From assembly GCF_039542905.1 (NCBI RefSeq), contig NZ_BAABIS010000001.1, positions 310,001 to 374,000 on the forward strand: DNA of 64,000 bases, given 5' to 3'. Made by a program: the position numbers and the translations under genes. The notes under the pieces were generated by a model that had not been told where the DNA came from, searched no databases, and saw only the letters and a list, made by a program, of their open reading frames with translations. Shown here piece after piece: positions 33,040 to 40,043 of the stretch (within the stretch, counting starts at the first letter, position 1; the number at the start of each line of letters is the position of its first letter). Source of the DNA: Kitasatospora terrestris. GTDB lineage: Bacteria > Actinomycetota > Actinomycetes > Streptomycetales > Streptomycetaceae.

Positions 33040-33549
33040 GGTGAGGGCGTCGAGCCCGGTCAGGAGATACGCGACGTCGAGACCGGCGGTGAGGTACTGC
33101 TCGAAGGTCTGGTTGTTGAGGGCCCAGGGGGATCGTCTCTGCCGGATGAGGTCGATCGCCGTGGCAGTGTCCTGGCCCAGCTCGATCAGGGCTTGCGCCA
33201 CGACGAGGCCGGAGCGGTTGTAGCCGGAGTGGCAGCGGACCAGGACGGTGTGGCCGCTTCGCACGGCGTACGCGGCAGTGAGGGCAAGCTGCTGGACCGA
33301 GTGGATCTGCTCCGCCGTGAGGGGGCCGTCGGGGATCTCGGTGATCAGATGTTCCACACCGGGGTGCGGACCGTGGCCGGCGCGGGTGAACAGGCTGATG
33401 ACCAAGTCGAACTCTCTGCCCGCGACGGCAGGCTGCAACTCACCGGCCTGATCGGTCCAGAAGTGTCCGCCCATCCACAGCAGTGGCTTGATCTCGTTCC
33501 AGGGTGCCTGCGGTCCGGGGACGTCGCGGTCCTTCTGTCGCGTTTTCAC
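33037..33549 (-). CDS. Dual-specificity-type protein phosphatase
   Basis: 170 residues from the GTG at 33549, which has a strong GAGAGGAG ribosome site. The frame upstream of it is a shadow. The catalytic loop is RCHSGYNRSG, with Cys106 as nucleophile and Arg112 as phosphate-binding residue. Asp74 in IPDGPL is the likely general acid. The residue before Cys is Arg rather than the common His. There is no signal peptide, so it acts in the cytoplasm on phospho-Tyr/Ser/Thr proteins or another phospho-substrate. The insertion sequence lies about 200 bases upstream. Confidence 0.85.
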   Translation of the reverse strand: MKTRQKDRDVPGPQAPWNEIKPLLWMGGHFWTDQAGELQPAVAGREFDLVISLFTRAGHGPHPGVEHLITEIPDGPLTAEQIHSVQQLALTAAYAVRSGHTVLVRCHSGYNRSGLVVAQALIELGQDTATAIDLIRQRRSPWALNNQTFEQYLTAGLDVAYLLTGLDALT

Positions 33550-33764
33550 TGTGCTCCTCTCCGCGGGGATCAACGACGTTTTCAGGGGCCCGCGTTCCCC
33601 GAACCGGTGTTCTGTTGACGTTCCTTGAGCCTCCGATCGCACAGGTCGGTCCGGGCCGTGTCCGGCAGATCTTGCTCTGCAAGGCCTGCCGCAGGCTTCA
33701 TGGTCCCGCGGACGGCGTGGCGTTGGTCGGCCGAGTACCTTCCGACCTGGAGAAGTGAGCATTT

Positions 33765-34556
33765 TCAGCGTTGCCTCTCCAGGGTGAGGACCGCCCTGGC
33801 GGCTGACGTGAGCCAGTTGGGGCTGCAGCGGGCGTGTCGGAAGATGCGCCAATGCTTGAGGGTGGCGACGCCGCGCTCGACCGGACAGCGGAGCCTGGCA
33901 TGGGCCTTGTTCAGGGACCTCTCCTTCGCGGTCAGCTCGCGTTTGGGCCGGCGGCGAACCGGAACGGCGACGCCTGGGCCGGCTCCGGTATAGGCCAGAT
34001 CCGCGAGCGCCGGGATCCGCAGCCGGGCGCAGGTCTCGACGATCCGGTGGTGCCGGGCCGCGGTCAGGTCGTGGATTCGGCCCGGCAGCGGTCGTGAGAT
34101 CCACGCGAGCTTGCCAACGGGATTGGTGATGACCTGCAGGTTCACGCCGTGGCGGCGGTGCTTGCCGCTGTAATCGGCACGGCCGTCGCCGACCCGGTCG
34201 CACTCGGCCAGGGTGCCGTCGACCAGTACGTATGCCCCGTCCGTCTCGCGAAGGGCCCGGGTCAGCCCCGGCGCCTTGCGGGCGAGATGCCCGGTCACCG
34301 CACGAACGTAGGCGTGGGCCGTACCCACGCTGATCCCGAACCCGGCCGCGATCTGCGCGAGCGTGTCGTGCTTGCGCAGGTACACCAGCGCGACGATCGC
34401 GCGTTGCGACGGCCGGAGCTTGCAGCGCCGGTCACCCTCACGGGTGACAATCAGCATGGTGACCCACTCCACCAGCGCGTGCGGCAGGTCAAGTGATGCA
34501 GGATAGACAACCAACGAGGCTCTCCGGCCACCGAGTTGAGACGTCAGACATCTCAC
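33765..34556 (-). CDS. IS5-family transposase (DDE type)
   Basis: The 263-residue transposase has an N-terminal helix-turn-helix ([32 protein letters not shown]) and a DDE nuclease domain of the Tnp_4 type. The first catalytic Asp is in [14 protein letters not shown], the second probably in RIHDLTAAR, and the Glu in [16 protein letters not shown]. The gene is a single uninterrupted frame from a GTG at 34556, though an internal start such as ATG 34458 (MLIVTREGD) cannot be excluded. The start lies inside the loop of a long hairpin. Its 3' end reaches into the left inverted repeat. Confidence 0.9.
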   Translation of the reverse strand: MRCLTSQLGGRRASLVVYPASLDLPHALVEWVTMLIVTREGDRRCKLRPSQRAIVALVYLRKHDTLAQIAAGFGISVGTAHAYVRAVTGHLARKAPGLTRALRETDGAYVLVDGTLAECDRVGDGRADYSGKHRRHGVNLQVITNPVGKLAWISRPLPGRIHDLTAARHHRIVETCARLRIPALADLAYTGAGPGVAVPVRRRPKRELTAKERSLNKAHARLRCPVERGVATLKHWRIFRHARCSPNWLTSAARAVLTLERQR

Positions 34557-34576
34557 TCAACCGCCGGAGAGCCTCG
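34515..34576 (-). repeat. Long hairpin over the transposase start
   Basis: CGAGGCTCTCCGG (34515-34527) and CCGGAGAGCCTCG (34564-34576) are perfect 13-base complements around a 36-base loop that contains the proposed GTG start. A nested GTTGAG/CTCAAC pairing adds to it. In mRNA this would hide the start and limit translation, especially in transcripts entering from outside. Confidence 0.6.
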
Positions 34577-34856
34577 CTCGTTTCGCTGCCCGCTGACGTC
34601 ACCCAGCCGTCACCCGATCGGTGCCCGCGCTGAAAACGCTCAGTGGATGGTCGACCGGCCGAGATCCTCGGGCCCGATGCAGAGCTCACCTACATGGCAG
34701 GTGACCACCTGCTCACGCGGCCTGTATTCGCTCCTTCCGAAGCGATGGACGACCTTCCCCACTTCCTTCCAGGGGACACGTGGTGCCGCGAAAGACGTAG
34801 GCGCTTGCCGTAGCGCGTCGAGTAATTGTCACTACCTGGGGATCGAGTGAGCGTGG

Positions 34857-35189
34857 TCATGAGGGCGGGTTGGTGCCCTGGATGGCGTGCCGGCCGTTGG
34901 TGTTGTCGCCTGGGGCGAGCAGGGCGGTTCCTGCGCCGCGGAGGGTGACGAGAGCCGTGCAGACGGGGTCGAGTTCGTCGACCGGGTGCCCGTAGAAGAG
35001 GATCCGGGTCAGCTCCAGGTCGATCGACGCCGTGGTGTCACGGATGTGGTGGAAGCGTGCGCCGAGGCGGACCGGCCCGCGCGTGCAGCGCACGGCTGCG
35101 GTCGCCCGGGTCTCGTCCACGGCCCGTAGGTGATCGATCAGAAGTTCCGCGTCGACCGCCGGCCGGTCGGAGTCGGGGCTCGCCATCAT
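34857..35189 (-). CDS. Conserved hypothetical protein
   Basis: The 110-residue soluble protein has no signal or membrane segment. Recognisable blocks are RGPVRLGARFHHIRD, IDLELTRILFYGHPVDELDPVCTALVTLRGAGT and a short basic end with HAIQGTNPP. Codon bias is that of a host gene. I do not recognise a named family; similar short proteins are found in streptomycetes. It lies beside the insertion sequence and has no clear partner. Confidence 0.55.
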   Translation of the reverse strand: MMASPDSDRPAVDAELLIDHLRAVDETRATAAVRCTRGPVRLGARFHHIRDTTASIDLELTRILFYGHPVDELDPVCTALVTLRGAGTALLAPGDNTNGRHAIQGTNPPS

Positions 35190-35453
35190 GCCGCCATGAT
35201 CTCAGGGCGTTCGACGAGTCGGCCGCGCTCGGATCGGGCTCCGCACGGACGAGCGGGACGAGGTGGGCACCGTTGGCGGCCCGCCGGCGGGCCTGGGCGG
35301 ACTCGACGGGCTTGAAGCCGTCGCGAGCTCGGCGGCACAGGAGCCGGCGGCTCGGGTGACCTTGGCGCGAAGGCGGACGGTGGAGACAGTCGACCCCAGC
35401 AGCGTCCTCGTCGCCGACGTCGGCCAGGTCGGAGGAGAGACACCTTGTGGGAT
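35190..35453. other. Intergenic region upstream of the DUF2975 operators
   Basis: No convincing gene in 264 bases. On the minus strand one frame reads DGFKPVESAQARRRAANGA, followed by HLVPLVRA, which looks like the tail of a transposase-like protein, but it has no start or conserved core. It could be a decayed mobile-element fragment. Confidence 0.35.
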
Positions 35454-35492
35454 CTATCGTTTTTCGATAGCTTTCCATCGTAAGTCGATGGA
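35454..35492 (+). promoter_or_regulatory. Tandem palindromic operators before the DUF2975 gene
   Basis: Two inverted repeats share the core ATCG-N5-CGAT: CTATCG-TTTTT-CGATAG (35454-35470) and TCCATCG-TAAGT-CGATGGA (35474-35492). Their centres are 21 bases apart, two helical turns, so bound dimers would sit on the same face of the DNA. They end 10 bases before the GTG start. Likely autoregulatory sites of the XRE protein in the same operon. Confidence 0.75.
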
Positions 35493-35502
35493 AGGATGAG
35501 CT

Positions 35503-35994
35503 GTGGGAAGACTGACAGTGGGTGCGCTGCGCGCCGTGCTCGCGGTGGTGTTCACCGGCACCGTGCTGGTGCAGGTGTTGATGGCGTGGATGCTGATCAG
35601 CGGAAGCGATCCGGAGGACGGGTCGGTGCCGCTGACCGCGTTCCGGGTGATCACGATCGTGGGCCTGCTGTCGGCCGAGGTCGCCCTGGTCTGCGTCTGG
35701 CGGCTGGTGGGGATGGTGCGGCGGGGGACGGTGTTCTCCCATGCCGCGTTCCGGTACGTGGACGGCGTGATCGGCTCGATCGTGGCGGCCGCCCTGACGT
35801 GGTTCGCGGTGACGGCCGTCAACGCGCCGGGCCAGCGCGAGGACCCGGGCGTGACCGTCATCATGGCCGGGATCGGTGTGGCGGTCCTCGGGGTCGCGCT
35901 GATCGTGCTGGTGCTGCGGATGCTGCTCGCCCAGGCCGTCGCCCGCGACGTCGAGGCGACGCGGATGCAGGCCGAGCTGGACGAGGTGATCTGA
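35503..35994 (+). CDS. DUF2975 membrane protein
   Basis: The 163-residue protein has four predicted membrane segments (from about residues 8, 47, 88 and 122) and matches the DUF2975 family. Members usually precede a gene for a small Cro/CI-type regulator, and together they behave like a sensor/repressor pair whose signal is unknown. Here the stop codon overlaps the start of that regulator by one base (TGATG), so the two are translationally coupled. GTG start, with GAAGGATGAG upstream. Confidence 0.85.
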   Translation: MGRLTVGALRAVLAVVFTGTVLVQVLMAWMLISGSDPEDGSVPLTAFRVITIVGLLSAEVALVCVWRLVGMVRRGTVFSHAAFRYVDGVIGSIVAAALTWFAVTAVNAPGQREDPGVTVIMAGIGVAVLGVALIVLVLRMLLAQAVARDVEATRMQAELDEVI

Positions 35995-36221
35995 TGCCGA
36001 TCGCCGTCGACATCGACGTGATGCTGGCCCGGCGGAAGATGTCCGTCGGCGAGCTCGCGGAGCGCGTGGGGATCACGCCCGCCAACCTGGCCGTCCTCAA
36101 GAACGGCCGCGCCAAGGCGGTGCGCTTCGCGACCCTCGCCGCGCTCTGCGAGGTCCTCGAGTGCCAGCCCGGCGACCTGCTCCGCTGGGAGGCCGACGTG
36201 GACGTGGCCGTCGGCGACTGA
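35994..36221 (+). CDS. YozG-like Cro/CI-type DNA-binding protein
   Basis: The 75-residue protein is almost only a helix-turn-helix: MLARRKMSVGELAERVGITPANLAVLKNGRAKAVRFATLAALCEVLECQPGDLL is the XRE/Cro fold, in which GELAERVG and TPANLAVLKNG are the two helices. It is coupled to the DUF2975 membrane gene, the standard partner. It most likely binds the two ATCG-N5-CGAT sites at 35454-35492 and represses the operon until the membrane partner signals. Confidence 0.88.
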   Translation: MPIAVDIDVMLARRKMSVGELAERVGITPANLAVLKNGRAKAVRFATLAALCEVLECQPGDLLRWEADVDVAVGD

Positions 36222-36336
36222 CCGGCGCGGCCCCGGGTCCACGACCGGCGTGACGCCGCGGATCCGGGGCAGTCGCAGGAGTACGGGCGGCACGGAAGGG
36301 CCGCCCGGCACGGCGACGGAGGGCGAGGTGAGGGCG

Positions 36337-37011
36337 ATGGGCGTCGACACGGTCACCGCGCGACTGCTGGCCGAGCACGGCCGCACGTACGCCGAGGAGG
36401 CCGGCATCACGCTGCGCGACAAGCCGGCGCCGCTGTACCGACTGCTGGTGCTCACGGTCCTGTGCTCGGTCCGGATCAGGGCCGGTGTCGCCACCGACGC
36501 GGCCCGCGAACTGTTCGCGGCGGGGCTGCGCACGCCCCGGGCGATGGCGGACTCGTCCTGGCAGGAGCGGGTGGACGCCCTGGGCCGGGCGCACTACGTC
36601 CGCTACGACGAGAGCACCGCGACGGCCCTCGGCGACGGCGCGGGGCTGGTGCTCGGCCGCTGGCGCGGCGATCTGCGCGGGATGCGCGAGGAGGCCGGCG
36701 GCGACGTCGACGCGCTGCGCGGGCTGCTCCGGGAGGTCCCGCGGATCGGCGCGGTCGGGGCGGACATCTTCTGCCGGGAGGTCCAGGCGGTCTGGCCCCA
36801 GCTGCGCCCGTTCTTCGACGACCGGGCCTGCCGGGCGGCGAGGGGCCTGGGCCTGCCGCACACGCCGCGCGGGCTGGGCGCTCTGGTGCCGCCCGGGGAC
36901 GAGGCCCGGCTGGCCGCCGCCCTGGTCCGGTCCGGCCTGTCCGGGGGTGCGGCGAAGGACGCGGCGGAGGACTCGTCGAAGCACCGGACGAAGGAGCGCC
37001 GCGCCGCGTGA
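36337..37011 (+). CDS. HhH-GPD superfamily DNA repair protein (endonuclease III-like)
   Basis: 224 residues from the ATG at 36337 (MGVDTVTARLLAEHGRTY). The frame runs 29 codons further upstream without similarity. Helix-rich throughout, with the helix-hairpin-helix region as VPRIGAVGADIFCREV (about residues 142-157) and a conserved RLLVLTVLCSVRIRAG segment like the N-terminal core of endonuclease III. The Lys of the usual LPGVGxKTA loop and the iron-sulfur Cys set are absent. Glycosylase or lyase activity may therefore differ from classical endonuclease III. It is convergent with folE. Confidence 0.72.
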   Translation: MGVDTVTARLLAEHGRTYAEEAGITLRDKPAPLYRLLVLTVLCSVRIRAGVATDAARELFAAGLRTPRAMADSSWQERVDALGRAHYVRYDESTATALGDGAGLVLGRWRGDLRGMREEAGGDVDALRGLLREVPRIGAVGADIFCREVQAVWPQLRPFFDDRACRAARGLGLPHTPRGLGALVPPGDEARLAAALVRSGLSGGAAKDAAEDSSKHRTKERRAA

Positions 37012-37027
37012 CCCCGCCGGCCGGCGC

Positions 37028-37756
37028 TCAGCCGGGGATGCCGGTGAGGCCGGTCAGGGCGAGGAACTCGGCGCGCGAACGGGCGTCCTCGCGCAGGGTG
37101 CCGAGCAGGGTCGAGGTGACGGTGCTGGAACCGGTGGCCTGCACGCCGCGCAGGGTCATGCAGGTGTGCTCGGCTTCGACGACGACGCCGACTCCCTTGG
37201 GGTCGAGCTGCTGCTGCAGCCAGTCGGCGATCTGCTTGGTCAGGCGTTCCTGCACCTGCGGGCGGCACGCGAAGTACTCGACGACCCGGGCGAGTTTGGA
37301 CAGGCCGAGGATCCTGCCGCCGGGCAGGTAGCCGACGTGGGCGGTGCCGACGAAGGGCAGCAGGTGGTGCTCGCAGACGGACCGCAGCGGGATCGACCGG
37401 GCGAGGACCAGCTCGTCGTAGCCCTCCTCGTTGGGGAAGGTCGTCAGGTCGAACGGGCGGGGGCTGAACAGTTCGGCGTAGGCGCGCGCCATCCGTCCGG
37501 GAGTGCCGCGCATGCCCTCCCGGGCGGTGGAGATGCCCAGGGCCTTCAGGAACCCGGCGGCGGCGCTCTCGGCCGCCGCGAGGTCGATGCCGTCGGCGTC
37601 CGGGACGACCCGCAACGCCGCCCCGGCCGGCCCTGACATCGGCCCCGGCATCGGCATGGGCGCCGGCACCGGTTCGGCCGCCGCCACCTGGAAGTCGTAC
37701 ATGTCCACCACCGCGCTCACTCGCTGCTGCCCCCGCACCTGCCGCTCACTGCGCAT
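37028..37756 (-). CDS. folE: GTP cyclohydrolase I
   Basis: The 242-residue enzyme converts GTP to 7,8-dihydroneopterin triphosphate, the first step to folate and pterins. Zinc ligands are Cys128 and His131 in SVCEHHLLPF and Cys199 in HTCMTLRG. The GLSKLARVVEYFACRPQVQERLT block and the C-terminal LTRLREDARSRAEFLALT-like helix are standard. The N-terminus carries about 50 extra residues rich in Pro, Met and Ala; a shorter start at Met19 is possible. No other folate gene is nearby, so this may be a second copy serving another pathway. A CAACA-AG-TGTTG palindrome at 37785-37796 lies just upstream. Confidence 0.94.
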   Translation of the reverse strand: MRSERQVRGQQRVSAVVDMYDFQVAAAEPVPAPMPMPGPMSGPAGAALRVVPDADGIDLAAAESAAAGFLKALGISTAREGMRGTPGRMARAYAELFSPRPFDLTTFPNEEGYDELVLARSIPLRSVCEHHLLPFVGTAHVGYLPGGRILGLSKLARVVEYFACRPQVQERLTKQIADWLQQQLDPKGVGVVVEAEHTCMTLRGVQATGSSTVTSTLLGTLREDARSRAEFLALTGLTGIPG

Positions 37757-37881
37757 GACCCGACCCCTTCCCGGCTATTTCACCAACAAGTGTTGTCTTT
37801 ATTCCCCGCGGCCGTCAAGAGCACAGGCCAGAGCGCCGCACGGACAGGTCGGCCCGCGCCGGTAGGAGTTATCGTGGGCGC

Positions 37882-38613
37882 GTGGCCAGCGATGAGAGTG
37901 CGACGACCGTGACGCCGACGGACGGGATCGACTCCGTCAGCGCCCTCGGCGAGGAGTCCCGGCGGCGGATGTTCGCGTTCGTCCGGCGGGCGGGTCGGCC
38001 GGTGACCCGCGACGAGGCGGCGGCCAGCGTCGGCATCTCGCGCAAGCTCGCGGCCTTCCACCTCGACAAGCTCGTCGGCGTCGGCCTGCTGCGCACCCAC
38101 TTCGGCACGCCCGACGCCCCCGACGCGCCCCGCAAGGTCGGCCGCCGGCCCCGGCTCTACGAGCCCACCGACGCGCAGATCACCGTGAGCATCCCCGACC
38201 GCCGGCACGAGCTGCTGGCCGAGCTGCTGCTCGACGCGGTGCTGGCCCAGTCCGGCGAACAGCCCGCCACCGACACCGCCGTCCAGGTCGCGGGCCGGCG
38301 CGGTCGCGCGCTCGGCGGGGCGGACCGCGACGCCGCCCGTCCCGGCCGTCTCGGCGCCGAACGCGGCCTGACGATGTGTGAACGGATGCTGGAGGCGTAC
38401 GGCTTCGAGCCGACCCGGGAGGCTCCGGCGGAGGTGCGGCTGCGCAACTGCCCCTTCCACCCGCTGGCCGCCAAGGCGCCCGCCCTGGTGTGCGGCATGA
38501 ACCACGCCTTCCTGACCGGCTACCTCGACGGACTGGAGGTCACCGGCGTCGAGGCCGTCCTCGACCCCGCCCCCGGCGAGTGCTGCGTGCGGCTCCGCTC
38601 CGCGGCCGGCTGA
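37882..38613 (+). CDS. SufR-like ArsR-fold regulator with putative Fe-S cluster site
   Basis: The 243-residue regulator has an N-terminal winged helix (about residues 20-75, with TRDEAAASVGISRKLAAFHLDKL) and a C-terminal half whose Cys pattern resembles SufR: Cys190 in NCPFHPLA, Cys204 in VCGMNHAF and Cys234-Cys235 near the end, with Cys166 further upstream. SufR-type proteins bind a [4Fe-4S] or [2Fe-2S] cluster through three such Cys and sense iron or redox state. No suf gene is adjacent. The neighbour is folE in divergent orientation, with 125 bases between. GTG start. Confidence 0.82.
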   Translation: MASDESATTVTPTDGIDSVSALGEESRRRMFAFVRRAGRPVTRDEAAASVGISRKLAAFHLDKLVGVGLLRTHFGTPDAPDAPRKVGRRPRLYEPTDAQITVSIPDRRHELLAELLLDAVLAQSGEQPATDTAVQVAGRRGRALGGADRDAARPGRLGAERGLTMCERMLEAYGFEPTREAPAEVRLRNCPFHPLAAKAPALVCGMNHAFLTGYLDGLEVTGVEAVLDPAPGECCVRLRSAAG

Positions 38614-38729
38614 CGGAGCGTCGCACCCGTCCGGCCGACCCGGAACGGCGGGGTCGGCTGCCGATCGGCGGGGTCGGCCGCCGGGCGGCGGGGGCGATTG
38701 CCGATCGGCGGGGGCGGCCGCCGGGCGGC

Positions 38730-39581
38730 TCAGCCCCCGTACACCGTCCGCGCGATGCGGACGAACTCGCGCACCGGAACGCTCTCCTCGCCCTCCCGCC
38801 AGGCGACCACCACCCGGCTCGGCGGCATGTCCGCCACCGGCACCAGGGCCAGCCCGGCGGCCGGGTCGTGGCCGAGCGGGGCGATCCCGACCGTGCCGCT
38901 CCACAGCACGGCCTGCAGGCACTCCTGGACGGCCCGGACCACCGGGCCCTCACGCGGCTCGCCGCCGTTCCAGTACGCCTGCCACGCGGGGTCCGTCCCG
39001 GGCGGGAACTGGAACCACGGCCGCCCGGCCAGGTCGGCCAGGGTCAGGCCCGCCCGTCCCGCCAGCGGATCGTCGGCCCGCAGCACCGCCCCCACCGGGT
39101 CCGCCCGCAGCTCGCGGACCGTCAACCCGTCGGCGCCGAACGGGCCGCGGGTCAGCGCGACGTCCACCCGCCCGGCGCGCAGCCCGCAGGTCGGATCGGT
39201 CAGGTCGGTCTCCCGGATCCGCACCTCCACGCCGGGGTGGCGCCCGCGGTACTCGGCGGCGAGCCGCGTCACCGCCGGGTCCGAACTGTCCCCCAGCAGC
39301 CCGACGGTCAGCACGGCGGGGCCGGCCGCCGACGCCACCCGCCCGCGGATCCGCGCGGCCCGCTCCAGCAGGTCCCGCGCCTCCGCCAGCAGCACCCCGC
39401 CGGCCGGCGTGAGCGCCACGCCCGCCGCCGACCGCAGCAGCAACTGCGCCCCGAGGTCGTCCTCCAGGCGCCGGATCGCCCGGCTCAGCGGCGGCTGGCT
39501 CATGTGCAGCCGGACGGCGGCCCGGCCGAAGTGGAGTTCCTCGGCCACCGCCACGAAGTACCGCAGCGTGCGCAGCTCCAT
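38730..39581 (-). CDS. LysR-family transcriptional regulator
   Basis: 283 residues from the ATG at 39581 (MELRTLRYFVAVAEE), which is the normal start for the family. The N-terminal HTH is ELHFGRAAVRLHMSQPPLSRAIRRLEDDLGAQLLLR. The periplasmic-binding-like effector domain covers about residues 90-280. A perfect palindrome lies eight bases before the start codon, which fits autoregulation. The DoxX gene is divergent, 80 bases away, and is the likely target. Confidence 0.93.
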   Translation of the reverse strand: MELRTLRYFVAVAEELHFGRAAVRLHMSQPPLSRAIRRLEDDLGAQLLLRSAAGVALTPAGGVLLAEARDLLERAARIRGRVASAAGPAVLTVGLLGDSSDPAVTRLAAEYRGRHPGVEVRIRETDLTDPTCGLRAGRVDVALTRGPFGADGLTVRELRADPVGAVLRADDPLAGRAGLTLADLAGRPWFQFPPGTDPAWQAYWNGGEPREGPVVRAVQECLQAVLWSGTVGIAPLGHDPAAGLALVPVADMPPSRVVVAWREGEESVPVREFVRIARTVYGG

Positions 39582-39588
39582 GCGGCCA

Positions 39589-39607
39589 CGATACCCGTAC
39601 GGTATCG
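39589..39607. promoter_or_regulatory. LysR operator-like palindrome
   Basis: CGATACC-CGTAC-GGTATCG is a perfect 7-base inverted repeat. It contains the T-N11-A type spacing (ATAC...GTAT) used by LysR proteins and lies between the LysR start and the divergent DoxX gene. Confidence 0.65.
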
Positions 39608-39661
39608 GCTGCCCGGGACGGGTCTTGGACACCCGGCCCGCCCGCGCGGTCGGATCGGGCC

Positions 39662-40027
39662 ATGACCTTCGCAACCTGGACCCTGGCCGGGCTCCTCGCC
39701 GTCTTCTACCTCTACGCGGGCGGCGTCAAGCTGCTCCACAGCCGCGAGCAGCTGCTCCCGATGATGGAGTGGGTGGACCGCACCCCGATGCCCGCCGTGC
39801 GGGCCGTCGGCCTGGTCGAGGTGCTCGGGGCGCTCGGCCTGGTCCTCCCCCCGCTGGCCGGCACCGCCCCCTGCCTCGCGGCCGCGGCGGCGGCCGGATT
39901 CGTCCTCCTCCAGCTCGCCGCCACCGGCGTCCACCTGGCGCGCGGCGACCGCCGGATCGCCCTCAACGCGGTCCTCCTGCTCGCCGCAGTCGCCACCCTC
40001 GTCCTGGCCGCCCGCACCTGGTGCTGA
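39662..40027 (+). CDS. DoxX-like membrane protein
   Basis: The 121-residue protein has four predicted membrane segments and the DoxX-family pattern FYLYAGGVKLLHSREQLLPMMEW followed by VRAVGLVEVLGALGLVLPPL. DoxX-like proteins are small membrane proteins linked with thiol and redox stress or with quinone chemistry; the exact function of this branch is unknown. It is divergent from the LysR gene, which probably regulates it. Confidence 0.82.
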   Translation: MTFATWTLAGLLAVFYLYAGGVKLLHSREQLLPMMEWVDRTPMPAVRAVGLVEVLGALGLVLPPLAGTAPCLAAAAAAGFVLLQLAATGVHLARGDRRIALNAVLLLAAVATLVLAARTWC

Positions 40028-40043
40028 GCGGCGCGCCCCCGGG

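Larger units (their letters stand above)
33757..34641. mobile_element. Complete IS5-family (ISL2-like) insertion sequence, 885 bp
   Basis: The ends are GAGCATTTTCAGCG (33757-33770) and, on the opposite strand, GAGCGTTTTCAGCG (34628-34641): 13 of 14 bases match. The element is flanked on both sides by the direct repeat AGT (33754-33756 and 34642-34644), a 3-base A-N-T target duplication as expected for this group. One transposase gene fills it. Intact ends, an intact gene and an exact duplication point to a recent insertion. Confidence 0.92.

Noticed and set aside
35190-35430. Minus-strand stretch with DGFKPVESAQARRRAANGA that recalls a transposase tail
   Set aside because: It has no start, no catalytic core and no terminal repeats. 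The similarity rests on memory of a short motif, so it is kept only as a note in the intergenic entry.
36250-36336. An upstream extension of the HhH DNA-repair gene to 36250
   Set aside because: The extra 29 codons are Arg/Gly/Thr-rich and unlike the family. The ATG at 36337 has a better ribosome site and gives the usual N-terminus.
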